Part shown: in pieces, positions 24,120-36,971 of the stretch | Layout: every line of letters begins with the position of its first letter | How positions within the stretch are numbered: position 1 is the stretch's first letter | Assembly: GCF_000002995.4 (NCBI RefSeq) | Contig: NW_025062478.1 | Span: 9,338,001-9,402,000, forward strand | DNA length: 64,000 nucleotides | Direction: 5' to 3' | Source of the DNA: Brugia malayi | Taxonomy: Eukaryota > Nematoda > Chromadorea > Rhabditida > Onchocercidae | Program-made: the position numbers and the translations under genes | Notes under the pieces: model-generated | Databases searched by the model: none | What the model was told of the DNA's origin: nothing | The model's input: the letters and a program-made list of their open reading frames with translations, nothing else

Positions 24120-25469
24120 CATTTCTCTTTCCCATAACCTTCCCCTGGTTTTTCCCAACCTCTTCCCAAGCACTCTCATATTTCCCATATTGCGGTAATT
24201 TCATCTGATCATCACTTTATGAATTGAAATTTTGTCATTAGAAGAAAACAAAGTTGAAATTTTTTTTTGTTTTTGATTTTAGAAATTTATATTTTAATGT
24301 AAAATTATAAAAGATCAAAAAAAAAAAAAAAAAATTTATAATAATTATTTTTTAAAAAAGCATTACTTTAAATAGAACAATTGCATTATCATTAAGATAT
24401 TTTTTTTTTTTTAAAAATTAATTTCAATGATAATTATCATTTTTATTTATATATTTATTTTCCATATATAAATTTTTGCTGGTAAATGTTTTACTACTAT
24501 CTTTTTGATAAGGAAAATATAGTAAATTTTATATTTTTTTATAAAAAAAATATCTAGAAATTTCAAAAAAAAAGGAAATTCAAATTTTCATGCCTAAAAT
24601 TTTAAAAAATATTCAATTAGATAACTAAATAAATTCAAAGGATATTCAATTAAATAAATTAAAAGAAAAAAGAAAGAAAATTCAAATTTCTATTTCTAAA
24701 AGACAAAAAGAAAAGCAAATTTGAGTAAATAAACTTAAAAAAAGAAAATTTAAATTTCCATACCTAAAAGATAAAAAGAAAAATTTAAGCAAATAAACTT
24801 AAGAAAAAAAAAAAAGAAAATTCACATTTCCATTTCCAAAAGACAAAAAGAAAACAAATGTAAGTAAACAAACATTTAAAAAAAGGAAAAATCAAATTTC
24901 CATGTCGAAAAGATAAAAAGAAAACAAATTGAAATGTTACATTTGTTTATTCGTCGAAATTTAATCAATCAAAAAAAACCCATAATTAATCCCTGGGAAA
25001 TTCTCAACCTTTCCCATGTCATCTCATAGGTATCTCATAAGTGTCACAGGTATCACAGGTATTAGTTGTTTTGAGAAAACATATATATACATAAACGATT
25101 ATAAATCACTCATTATTACTCTTCATTTTACCTGTCATTTACCTGTCCTTTCTCTAATTATCAGTTTAGTCGATTAATTCAGGTATGCTTATTATTCCAC
25201 CTTCCAAATTTGAATCTTTATTTTCTTTTTTTTCACCAAAATTTGATAGAGTAAAATTAAAAAATGAAAAATATACTATTAATTGTGGAATTCAAAAAAA
25301 AGTTTTGTTTTTACTTTAAATTTTAAAATGATATAAATTATAATTAATTTTTTAGATAATACTATATTATTGCAAAAGTTTTTTTTTTTTTTTAAATTGT
25401 TTAAATTTTAGATTAATTGCAATTCAACACTTATCAAATTGTGTATTTATTGAAATCATTTCAAGAATT
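24120..25469. other. Intergenic DNA upstream of the coiled-coil gene
   Basis: Starts with a pyrimidine-rich patch carrying several TTTCCCA/TTCCCA words (24125-24188), echoed at 24990-25020. A divergent repeat of about 70 bp lies at 24675-24930 (listed separately). A G+C-richer patch with repeated CACAGGTAT and ACCTGTC words at 25040-25155 is the likeliest promoter zone for the downstream plus-strand gene. No coding exon seen. Confidence 0.45.
24675..24930. repeat. Divergent tandem repeat, unit about 70 bp, four copies
   Basis: The word AAATTTC/ACATTTC recurs at 24684, 24752, 24824 and 24894 (spacing 68, 72 and 70). Each copy is followed by a CTAAAAGA-AAAAAGAAAA block and an AAATAAACTTA block. 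Copies differ by several substitutions and small indels. Confidence 0.75.
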
Positions 25470-27031
25470 ATGTCATTTATTTTACGAAATTTTTTTCGTA
25501 GTAAAAATGATAAGAAAAATGATAAATTTATCAAAGAACTTCAAGCGGCTGAGGAACAACTGAAAAATGAATTACAATTTTGGAATAATAAGTAATTTTT
25601 TTTAATTTTTATTCAATTTTTTTTCTTTTTTTTGTCATAGAATTTTTGTAATTAAAAATGAATTTTGTATAATAATTTTTATATTATTGTTAATTTAGTT
25701 TGATGAATTCAAAAATTTTCATTTATTTTTTTTTTTTTTTACTTAAGCTTTAAATGCTTTTTCTTTTTGTTGGTTCTTTTTTTTAATATTTAGAATTCAT
25801 TTTATAAATTTAGTTAATGTTTTGAAATTAATTTAAGTTTTGTAGCTTTCATCTTTTTTAAAAAAAAGGAACTTAAGTCTTTTTTAACATTTTAAGTATA
25901 TATTTTGAAAAAAAAATTTGCTTAAATCAAGTATTTTCCTTTTTTTAGATGCATTGAACAAAAAGAAATGATTAAATCACTGCAAAATCTTATCAATTCA
26001 TTATCAGATCAGTTGCAAGATGCAAAAGATGAGCTTTTTAGTGAAATTGATTATCAGTAAGTTTATTTTAAATAATATTTAACAAATAATTTTCATATGT
26101 TTTATTAATTTTTAATTATTATCAAAAATTTAAGCTAATAAATTGCTTATTATACTAATAATTTTGGTATGTTTTTTTTTTTTTTAGATTTAATTTATAG
26201 TTTATTTGAAATAATTGAAATAATTTTAATTGTTTTAGACCATTTTCAAAGGAATGTGAAATGTTTGTTCAAATACAAAATGAAGTAAAAAATGGAAAAA
26301 AGAAGTGTAAACAACTTAAGAAACGTATAAAATATGTAAGTGTTTCAAAAAAAAAAAAAAAGGAAAATTTTTTTTTTTCTTCAATATTTTTTAAATTATT
26401 TAAATGTTAGAAAATGCATTTAATTTCATTTTGCTCTAAATTTTTTTTTCTCAATTTAAGCTAAATAATTTTTTTAATTTTAGCTATTTAATTATTCATT
26501 AAAATTAATTGTAACTATCAAATAAAATGCCAATCATAGAGCTAAATTAATTTTTTTTGTTTTTTACTAAAAATTTTTTAGAATTAATTAATATTATTAT
26601 TATTTAGTATTATTTGTTAATTCTTTTTTTTTCTTTCTTAAACTTTTAGTATTATTTGTAAAAATTTCTTCTTTTTTTTTCAATTTATTATATTTTTAAA
26701 TAAATAATCGTAATTTCAGTGTAAAATACAAGAAAAATTAATGAGAAAAGAATTAAATGAAATGAATTTACGCATTGAAGAAAATGAAAGATATAAAATT
26801 GAGCTCATTCGACGAAAGGAAAAAGCTGACAAAAGCGCCTTATATTGGCAAAATCGAATTGCGCAAAAACAATCAAATAATGCTACTACAAATAATAGTA
26901 ATAATTGTAATAATGATAATAGTAATAATAATAGTAATAACAATCACGATAATAGTGATAATAGCAATAATAATAGTAATGATAATCATGATAATAGTGA
27001 TAATAATTTGCTTACACAATCAAAAGTATAA
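25470..27031 (+). CDS. Unrecognised coiled-coil protein with Asn-rich C-terminal tail
   Basis: Four exons: 25470-25591, 25949-26056, 26239-26335 and 26720-27031; all GT-AG and in phase; 212 aa. Starts MSFILRNFFRSKNDKK. The body is heptad-like and charged (FIKELQAAEEQLKNELQFW, KSLQNLINSLSDQLQDAKDE, RKELNEMNLRIEENERYKIE), so a long coiled coil is expected over roughly residues 20-160. The last 40 or so residues are Asn/Asp/Ser-rich and are encoded by an imperfect AAT-type triplet run. No signal peptide or catalytic motif. It is the only plus-strand gene that I can support well. It may be a structural or scaffold protein; the exact family is not recognised. Confidence 0.75.
26880..27011 (+). repeat. 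AAT-like triplet run translated as an Asn-rich tail
   Basis: Imperfect AAT/AGT/GAT/CAT triplets inside the last exon of the coiled-coil gene, read as Asn with interspersed Ser, Asp and His. The frame is kept through the run to the TAA at 27029-27031. Confidence 0.8.
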
Positions 27032-29672
27032 AATTTTATAAATTATCAAATATTACCTATCATTAATGATAATTTTGTTTTCTTAATCTTTAATTTGATT
27101 TATTGTTTTGTTGAATGATTTTGTATTGCATTTTAAAATTATATTTGCATATATTTTAGTTCAATTTAATTTAGTTTATCAAATTTTGTCTTTTTAAACT
27201 TAAAAATTCATTTACACAAATTAAACAAATAGTATTTAATTTTTTAAAATCTTTTCTCTGATTATTTACATTAGTTAAATTGTTGATTTCTCTTTCCTTT
27301 GTATTTATTTATTTTAAAAATAATTAATAATCTTATTCTTCTGTTTGCTATTTTTATTTTATCATTAGAATCTGTTCACATTGTTTTTTTTTTTTTTATT
27401 CATTTTTGAAATTTATTAATTTCATTTTAATATTTATTTTTGTTCCAAATTTATTTCTTTATCTAAAATTTCAACATTGTCTTTTTTTCTTGAATAATTT
27501 ATTTTATTATTTCATTATAATGGCTTTACTATTTGCTTTATTTTTATATTTAATTATTTTTATATAAGAATTTTTTATATTTAATATTTAATTTTCTATT
27601 TAATGTCACATTATAATTATGCATTTGTCAACCATTTTAAAGTTTTTGTTTTTTTACAAATAATATTTTCATTATTTCTAATCATTGTTCTTTCAGTGCT
27701 ATTAGCAATTAATTTATTTTGTTCTAATTGAATAAAAAAAATTTTTGAGTAATAATTGTTTCAATTATTAACACTGATAGTAATAATAAAAATAAAAATT
27801 AGAATAGTCACAAATAAAAATCTAAAATTAAATTAAAATAAAATATGAAATAGAGAAATTGATGTCATAGAATTACATTCTTTTTTTTTCCTTTTTTTTT
27901 ATATCATTTTGAATTTTTTATTGCAAAACATTTAAAATTTTTATGCATTCTTATCTAAAATTGCTTCGTATTTTTCCAAATTTTTTTTCTAAATTTTTTA
28001 AAAATTTTCAAATTATTTATTATTAGCAATAATCCATAAACAATGTAAATATAGCATTAATTTTCAAAAAAAAGAACAAAAAATTGTTAAGCTATATGCC
28101 ATATAATTTTAGTTGTATCATTAAATTAAATTGATTAATTTGAAATTGAAATTGATTAAATATTTCTGATTTAGTCCATTTCATTTAATTCATTTCAGAA
28201 AAAGAAAAAACAAGTGATTAATCCAATTTGATATTGCTAAATAAGAATGTTTTCTTTTTTCATCAAAAAAAATTCTTTCAAATTGAATTAATTACCTAAA
28301 TTAATTACCGAATACCATTTCGTTACTTAATATTTAATAATTGAATTTAATTAATTCTTAACTAAAAAGGAATAAATTCATATAAATTATAATGATATTG
28401 TCAACATCATACGTTGGATTTAATTTAATATATTTTTGCATTCAAAATAATTTTAATTAAATTATAAATTAAAATATAAATATTGCAATTTCAATCGATT
28501 AATGTGATAGGTTTGTTTTTCCTTCTTTTTTTTCGATAAATTATTTATCTTTAATAAGTGAATCTTATAAAACTATTAAGGTACTATTATAAAAGTGTGA
28601 CAATTCTCATTGTCATCTTTAAAAATGACAATTTTGGAAAATTTTAAAAAACGAAAACGTTTTATTTCAAATTTTAATATAATTAAAGTTGAAAATTTAA
28701 CTAATAGTTTGCATAGTTTTATTTTAATTGTTTATTTTCTGTACGATATATTGTAGAATAGTTTATTTCTTTAAACAAAGAGGACGAAAAAAATTGAAAT
28801 AATTCAAAAAATTTAAAAAAAAAAAACATCAAATCAAAAAATTATTGATCAAATACTGAAATTGCATTCATAGATAAATTGAATTCAAAATATTTAAACA
28901 ACGATAATAATAATAATAAAACAAACAATAAGATAAAAACTATCAAAAAAAAAAAAAAATACAATCAAATTTTTTGTGAAATAATTTTAGAATAATATAG
29001 TAGAAGTAATACTAATTGATTTATTAATTTTCATTATATAGCAATAAAAATTTAATATTATTCTATAGGAAATGAAAAAATGAAATTAATAGTAATTAAA
29101 TAATTCTGATAATTAATTTAATATGAAGAATGATGCAAAGAAAATAAGCAAAAAAGCAAAAACGAAAACAAAACAAAGGAAATTTATTGATAGTAAAGAA
29201 AAAACTAGTAAACATGAGGAAAATAGGAAATAAAATAATCGAAATTGATTATTGGAATTGCTTTTTTCTTTTCTCGATTATTTTTCTTTTTTTTCTTTCA
29301 TTTCTTTACGATATCAATTTGAAAACCTTAAAAAAAAAAAAAAAATGATATTAATATTAATGGAATTTAAAGAAATTATGAGTGATAATTCAAAAAGAAA
29401 AGAAAAATTCGAAAAGAATTAAAAACACAAAAAACGTTAAAAATTAATGAAATAAATAAATGTGTCAATCAGTAAAGTAATTCTTTATTATATTAATTTA
29501 TTTTTATTATTAAATCTAAATGCAATAACTAAATTTCAGTTTAATTAAACAAAAAAAAAATTCGCAAAGAAATTTTCTCAAAATTCAAAAAAATTTTTAA
29601 CAAAATTTTATTTTACAGCAATTTTTTTTTATAATAATTTTTTTTAAAATTTATAATTCCAACCTTTTTCAA
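27032..29672. other. A+T-rich intergenic DNA between convergent genes
   Basis: 3' flank of the plus-strand coiled-coil gene and of the next minus-strand gene. No exon or long repeat is seen. A TGACAAT/ATTGTCA inverted repeat with a 4-nt loop lies at 28598-28615. Short AATAATAAT patches are common. Confidence 0.5.
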
Positions 29673-32600
29673 TTAAATGTAGCTTACATCACTATCTTCA
29701 TCAGTAAAATACTTCATTGGATGTTGTAATTTTTGAATATATTTATGACCCTTTGATGTTGCCGGATTTTCAATCTAAAATTAAAAAAAAGACATTTTGT
29801 TAAAATTTAAAACTTAAAAATATCAATTTTCAAAGTATTATAACAAAATTTTACGAATATATTTTTAAAAATAAGAAAAAATTGTAATTAAGAATTAAAA
29901 GTAAATGAATTAAAATATATGAAATAAAAAAAAAGAAAATATATGAAAAAAAAGAATAAAAAAATTTTTGCTAAAAATTTAAAACTGCCAATATGAAATT
30001 AAAAAAAAAAAACTTATAAAAACTTATTTATTATTAAATATTGCAATATTAATAAAATTTGATTAGCATTAATTTATTCTGTTGTTTCTAAAGTTTAATA
30101 TTTATGCATTACTTTAAAAAATAATAATATTTACTATATTGTGTATTAATCAATAATTTATAAATTATTTGTTTTAAAAGTTCATTTAAAAAAATGAATC
30201 CAAAAATATAATAATTTCAGTATTTCAATAAATTTTATTTGTTAATTCATTTTTAAAGAATAAAAACATTAAGGTATACAAATTTAAATACCATTTTTTT
30301 TTTTTTTTGAATTTTAATAAACATTCAATTCATTTATAAACAATAACAACATTAATAATAATAATAAACATTTGATTATGTATAAATTTAAATAAGTTTT
30401 AAATTTACATACCATTTTTGTATTTCGATAAAAAATATGTTTCATTTTTTCGGCTGATGTAATAAACGTTGTTTTAAGACGTTGTTCAGTATTTAAACGA
30501 TTAGAATGTGATGCATTTGCTAATAATTTTATTCCTAAATTCATATTGTAATTTTGATCGATCAGATTAATCGCATTGTTCGCATCAATTTCATTTCGTA
30601 TTGATAATAAATTATTATTATTGTTATTATTGTTGTGCTTTGTTGTTGGGAAAATTTTCGAAAATTTCTTCGAATTTATATTTTTTGATCGTTCATTGTA
30701 GCATTTTTGAAATATTTGTTCGCCATTGCATTGTGTTAGTGCCTAAAAATAAACAAAAAGAAAAAAAATGATTGAAATGCTAATAGTATTATAATAAAAT
30801 AATCAAATACTTAATAGTAATAACAAATAGTAATAATGAAATACTTTAATAGTAGAATTAAATGCTTAACAGTAAAACGAAATAGTTTAATAGTAATAAT
30901 GAAATACTTAATAGTAATAACAAATGGTAATAATGAAATACTTAATAGCAATAAATAACAAATAGTAATAATGAAATACTTTAATAGTAGAATTAAATGC
31001 TTAACAGTAAAACGAAATAGTTTAATAGTAATAATGAAATACTTAATAGTAATAACAAATGGTAATAATGAAATACTTAATAGCAATAACAAATAGTAAT
31101 AATGAAATACTTTAATAGTAGAATTAAATGCTTAACAGTAAAACGAAATAGTTTAATAGTAATAATGAAATACTTAATAGTAATAACAAATAGTAATAAT
31201 GAAATACTTTAATAGAAATATTGAAATACTTAATAGTAATATTGGAATACTCAGTAGTAATATCGAAACACTTAATAGTAATATTGAAATACTTAATAGT
31301 AATAATGAAATACTTAATAATAATAATGAAATAACTTAATAGTAATAATGAAATACTTTAATAATAATAACGAATAATAATAATGAAATAACTTAATAGT
31401 AATAATGAAATACTTTAATAATAATAACGAATAATAATAATGAAATAACTTAATAGTAATAATGAAATACTTTAATAATAATAACGAATAATAATAATGA
31501 AATAACTTAATAGTAATAATGAAATACTTTAATAATAATAACGAATAATAATAATGAAATAACTTAATAGTAATAATGAAATACTTTAATAATAATAACG
31601 AATAATAATAATGAAATAACTTAATAGTAATAATGAAATACTTTAATAATAATAACGAATAATAATAATGAAAGATTTGTTGTAGTAATAATAAATTTTT
31701 TTATTAAATTATTCGTTTAATTTATCACATAATTCTAACAATTATTTGTTAGCTTTTTAAACAAATTTGTTTAAACATTTATATTTTTACAAAAAAAAAA
31801 AAAAAAAATTTACAATTGAAAGAAAAAGAAGATAAATAAAGAAAGAAAAATTATGACAAAAATTTTTTGTGTAAATATAATAGATGACAAATGATTTCTC
31901 TTTTTTTAATCTCTCTCTCTCTCTCTTTCTCTCTCTCTTGTTTTCTTATTTAACTAAACAATTTTTTAATTTTTTTTTTCAAAGTAAAATTTCACCAATT
32001 GTGGAGAATGTTTTGATAACTGTTGTGATGACATTTGCTTTGAAATACATTCTACTTGTTTCAATCTAAATATATTTTTTTTTTTTTTAAAAAAAATTTT
32101 TTTTTCCTCTAATCAACAATTTCTGTGTTTTTTCTTTCTTTTTCTAATAATTTATAATTTTTCAAAATAATTATAAATTAATTAAAATGTAAGGAATAAT
32201 CAATAAACAAAAAATTTTAATATGAAAAAAAGAAAACAACTGTAAAGATAAAATTACAAATGTATTATTATCACTGATAAAAACTTTAAGCATGATAATG
32301 ATAATAATTTTTTGTGATAACAAATTAACATACTGATTTTTGATAAAAGATTGTTGCATAGGCATAGCATCTGGTTGATGTATTATGGTATGTACGAATA
32401 ATTCAGCATCAAAATATTGTAAATTATCTAAAATATCATAATTAAATAAATTAATTGAGTTAAAATTAAGTTTAAACAAAATCTGAAATTCTTTATTAAT
32501 TTTTTTTTCAATTCTTATATTTCAATAATTATTCCATAAAACAATGAGCTAAAAACAAATTAATTGAGTTAACATTAAGTTTAAAAAAAGAATCTGAAAA

Positions 32601-33503
32601 TCATTACTAAAATTTTTTTTCAATTCTTATATTTTAATAAATATTCCATAAAACAATGAGTTCAAAATTGCATTCATACTTTTTCGGTATAATTTTTCAT
32701 TTTTTGTTTCACACTAATCTTTAAATGATTAAATTTTTAAAAAGATGAAAATTGTTTGAAATTCACAGTTTTTTTAAATAATAAATATTTTATAAGTAAA
32801 TAATTTTTTTCCTTTTAATTTCAATATTAAAAATAAAGCAAAAATGAAAATATAAACCTTACTAATATTTGTTCTTCGTAGTGATTGGCTGAAAAAGAAA
32901 TTTTTTTTTGTTAATTAAAAGTTTAATTAAAAAAATGAATTTCAATTGTTGCTAATTATTACTAATTTAATTTTTGCTTACCTACAAATGTTATTTTAAT
33001 TTTGATAAATATTTCAAAAAGCATAGCAATACTAAATAACACATGTTTATATAATTTTTTTTTTTTTCAATTAAAAGGAAAATAAAAAATTTATCTAAAA
33101 AATTGTTAAATTAAAATTTCAATTTTAATAATTCTACATTACATAATATAAACATAAAAAAAAAATTTAAGTGCATAAATTAAAAGTACAAATATTGTTA
33201 ATTAATGTAATTAATTAATTTCATTAATTTTATTGTTAAAATTTTATATGTTTACTAAGTAAAATTTATACTAAGAAAATTTATATTTAATTATAAAATA
33301 CCTTGTGTTTAATTATATATTAAATTATAAATTATGTACTTATATAATATTTTATACTAATTATTTTTTAATTATCAATATTACTATAATCATTACCTGA
33401 TATTATACTGCCATCGTTTGTAGCGACAATCGGTATCATCAAATGATAATGATAACGGTAAATAATATCGTTTTGGTTTTGTTGGTATAATTGATATTGC
33501 CAT
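29673..33503 (-). CDS. Unrecognised protein, seven exons, 277 aa
   Basis: Exons: 33503-33397, 33031-32982, 32888-32863, 32482-32334, 32065-31996, 30742-30413 and 29774-29673. All junctions are GT-AG and phases chain without a stop, which supports even the short exons 2, 3 and 5. Starts MAISIIPTKPKRYYLPLSL and ends with an acidic, conserved-looking tail (QHPMKYFTDEDSDVSYI). The middle has FNYDILDNLQYFDAELF, a Gln/Ser stretch, and a run of eight Asn. No signal peptide, transmembrane helix or catalytic motif is obvious. The FTDEDSD-type ending suggests a short linear phosphorylation or binding motif, which is inference. Exon 2 (IAMLFEIFIKIKITFV) is the least certain. The 1.25-kb intron 31995-30743 is filled by two tandem-repeat families. 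Confidence 0.65.
30790..31265. repeat. Intronic tandem repeat, unit 131-135 bp, about 3 copies
   Basis: The marker word AGTAGAATTAAATGC recurs at 30851, 30986 and 31117. Each copy is itself built of AATGAAATACTTAATAGTA-like subunits. One copy differs by a 4-bp AATA insertion. It grades into single ATTGAAATACTTAATAGTA-type monomers. Confidence 0.85.
31328..31672. repeat. Intronic tandem repeat, 57-bp unit, six copies
   Basis: GAAATAACTTAATAGTAATA recurs every 57 bp (31328, 31385, 31442, 31499, 31556, 31613) and the copies are nearly identical. It shares the AATGAAATACTT monomer with the preceding array, so both probably expanded from the same monomer. Confidence 0.9.
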
Positions 33504-34135
33504 TACTTACGTTTAATAATAATAAACATTAAAAATAAAAAATTAATAATAAAAATAATAATAATAAAATAAAAGTAATAATAAAATTAAAAAATAGTAA
33601 TAGAAATTTAAGAATCAAAAAAATATAATTTAATAATAAAAGAATAAAAAAGAAAAAAATATAATAATGATATAATGGTATATCAATTAAAATTTCATAT
33701 CAAATTATAATTTACTAAATTAAAAAACAAATTTGATTAATTCTATTGCAACAATATTTGAAAGCAATTTGTAAGTAACTTTTTTTTTTAAAAAAAAAGA
33801 GAGAGAGAGAGAGAAAAAAATTAAACTGAACGTAAAAAAATTTTTTGAAAAATTTTATCCAAAACTATTGAATGAAAATAGAGAGAGAGAGAGGGAGAGA
33901 GAGAGAGAAAGATAGAAAGAAAAAGAAAAAAAAATTCGGAAAATTTATTTTTTTTTTTTAAAAAAAAAGTAGAAAATGGATAATTTTTTCTATTTGTGCA
34001 GAAAATTAATTACTATAATAAAATTTTAAAACCTTTAAGCATTATTTCATTCTCTTTTTTTTCGTTTTTATAGCAAAAGACAATATACAAACAAATGAAT
34101 TTAAATGAATTTTAATCATTTTAGAATTTTCAAAT
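33504..34135. other. 5' flank of the 277-aa gene
   Basis: A/T-rich DNA with AAT-like runs (33540-33680) and two GA tracts (33800-33816 and 33880-33912). No exon seen. Confidence 0.5.
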
Positions 34136-35818
34136 GATAATTTATCAATTTTATAGCTAATATACTATCATTTTAATTTATTAAATATAATAAAAGATAA
34201 TTTATCAATTTTATAGCTAATATATTATCATTTTAATTTATTAAATATAATAAAAGATAATTTATCAATTTTATAGCTAATATATTATCATTTTAACTTA
34301 TTAAATATAATAAAAGATAATTTATCAATTTTATAGCTAATATATTATCATTTTAACTTATTAAATATAATAAAAGATAATTTATCAATTTTATAGCTAA
34401 TATATTATCATTTTAACTTATTAAATATAATAAAAGATAATTTATCAATTTTATAGCTAATATATTATCATTTTAATTTATTAAATATAATAAAAGATAA
34501 TTTATCAATTTTATAGCTAATATATTATCATTTTAACTTATTAAATATAATAAAAGATAATTTATCAATTTTATAGCTAATATATTATCATTTTAACTTA
34601 TTAAATATAATAAAAGATAATTTATCAATTTTATAGCTAATATATTATCATTTTAACTTATTAAATATAATAAAAGATAATTTATCAATTTTATAGCTAA
34701 TATATTATCATTTTAATTTATTAAATATAATAAAAGATAATTTATCAATTTTATAGCTAATATATTATCATTTTAACTTATTAAATATAATAAAAGATAA
34801 TTTATCAATTTTATAGCTAATATATTATCATTTTAACTTATTAAATATAATAAAAGATAATTTATCAATTTTATAGCTAATATATTATCATTTTAACTTA
34901 TTAAATATAATAAAAGATAATTTATCAATTTTATAGCTAATATATTATCATTTTAATTTATTAAATATAATAAAGGATAATTTATCAATTTTATAGCTAA
35001 TATATTATCATTTTAACTTATTAAATATAATAAAAGATAATTTATCAATTTTATAGCTAATATATTATCATTTTAATTTATTAAATATAATAAAGGATAA
35101 TTTATCAATTTTATAGCTAATATATTATCATTTTAACTTATTAAATATAATAAAAGATAATTTATCAATTTTATAGCTAATATATTATCATTTTAACTTA
35201 TTAAATATAATAAAAGATAATTTATCAATTTATAGCTAATATATTATCATTTTAATTTATTAAATATAATAAAGGATAATTTATCAATTTTATAGCTAAT
35301 ATATTATCATTTTAATTTATTAAATATAATAAAGGATAATTTATCAATTTTATAGCTAATATATTATCATTTTAACTTATTAAATATAATAAAAGATAAT
35401 TTATCAATTTTATAGCTAATATATTATCATTTTAATTTATTAAATATAATAAAGGATAATTTATCAATTTTATAGCTAATATATTATCATTTTAACTTAT
35501 TAAATATAATAAAAGATAATTTATCAATTTTATAGCTAATATATTATCATTTTAACTTATTAAATATAATAAAAGATAATTTATCAATTTTATAGCTAAT
35601 ATATTATCATTTTAATTTATTAAATATAATAAAGATAATTTATCAATTTTATAGCTAATATATTATCATTTTAACTTATTAAATATAATAAAAGATAATT
35701 TATCAATTTTATAGCTAATATATTATCATTTTAATTTATTAAATATAATAAAAGATAATTTATCAATTTTATAGCTAATATATTATCATTTTAATTTATT
35801 AAATATAATAAAGGATAA
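34136..35818. repeat. 60-bp satellite array, 28 copies
   Basis: Head-to-tail 60-bp units, nearly identical; three copies have a 1-bp deletion or shifted register. Each unit holds the palindromes GATAATTTATC and TAATATATTA. Units fall into a TTTAATTTA and a TTTAACTTA class, and a subset of the first class has AAGGATAA for AAAGATAA. From the second copy the class order is T-CCC-T-CCC-T-CCC-T, a 240-bp higher-order period, which decays to irregular order in the second half. It lies between two minus-strand genes. It is not a CRISPR array: there are no unique spacers. Confidence 0.97.
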
Positions 35819-36971
35819 CTAAATGAGCCAAATAATAATAACAATAAGCTAACAATGATTGATGTGCAATAACAATATTAATTAGCCAAATGTTTTCTCT
35901 CTCTCTCTCTCTCTCTCCCTCTCTTTTTCTTTTTTAGGAATAAAACAATAAACATTTTCCCTCGTAATTTTTGATCATTGACCATCTTTTCTATTTAGAT
36001 ATTTAATTCGATAGAAAGAAAATACAATAATTAATTATAATCAATTATTTAAATTTATACTATTTTATTAATTAGATAAGTTAATTAATTACTTAAAATA
36101 TAATTAACAACAGAAAGCTTTCAAGTAAATTTTATTAGCTAATTGAAAGCTTAAAGAAAAAAAAAAGAGAAAAACTTTAAAGAAGCTATTTGAGCAATAT
36201 TTTATTTTACATTCTAATAATTTATTATTTATTTTAAAATGAAAAAAAAAAAAACTTTTTTTTTAAAATAAAAAAAAATTATTGAAAGAGAAAGCATTTA
36301 ATGTAAAAGAAAGAAATTTTGTAAGAAAATGAAAGGTTTTAGGATGAATTAGACGATGATTCACTGAATTTTCGCTCGTTCAATTCAAATTTTTACCTTT
36401 TATGGAATTTTTTTTTTTTTTTTGTGAAAGCAATTTTTACTAATTAAATTTGCTTAAATGCTTAAAAATCTGTTTGTATTAGAATGAATTAAATAAATTT
36501 GCATTATTTTACAATCGATATATCATTTAAATGATGGAAAAAAATATTTTAGGTAAAAATAATTTTTTTTTTTTCAATTAAATTTACTCAAAAATTTAAA
36601 TTTAATTGCATTATTTTATGATCAAAAATTTTTAATACATTTCTTTTTGATAAAAAAAAAAAAAAATGAAAGCAATTGAATATATTCTTATCATTAAATT
36701 TTAATTTTATTTTGGAACAGAGAAAAAATAAATTGTTGATAAATTGTAAAATATGAGATTAAAGTTTTAATATATTTTTTTCAGTACCTCTTTTGGTATT
36801 TAATTTCTAATCAGTATTTGATTATTTTTTTTTTTCTGAAAAGAAAAAGGAAACTTTGGTAAATATATGTATGTTATTGGTAATGTTGAAATGATAATTG
36901 GAAAAAGTTTCGGATAAAAATTAACTTAATTAATTATCACTTAACAATATAAGCAATCGGAAATATTAAGA
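35819..36971. other. A+T-rich intergenic DNA
   Basis: Contains a CT tract at 35894-35922 and many A/T homopolymers. No coding exon seen. Confidence 0.5.

Noticed and set aside
23928..24208. Overlapping frames on both strands over the TATG tract
   Set aside because: A 4-bp repeat gives periodic open frames in all phases.
31884..32069. Plus-strand 61-codon frame
   Set aside because: Overlaps, on the opposite strand, the 70-bp exon 31996-32065 that is needed to keep the 277-aa gene in frame.
34136..35818. CRISPR-like regular array
   Set aside because: Contiguous 60-bp units without unique spacers, in a eukaryotic genome; a satellite.
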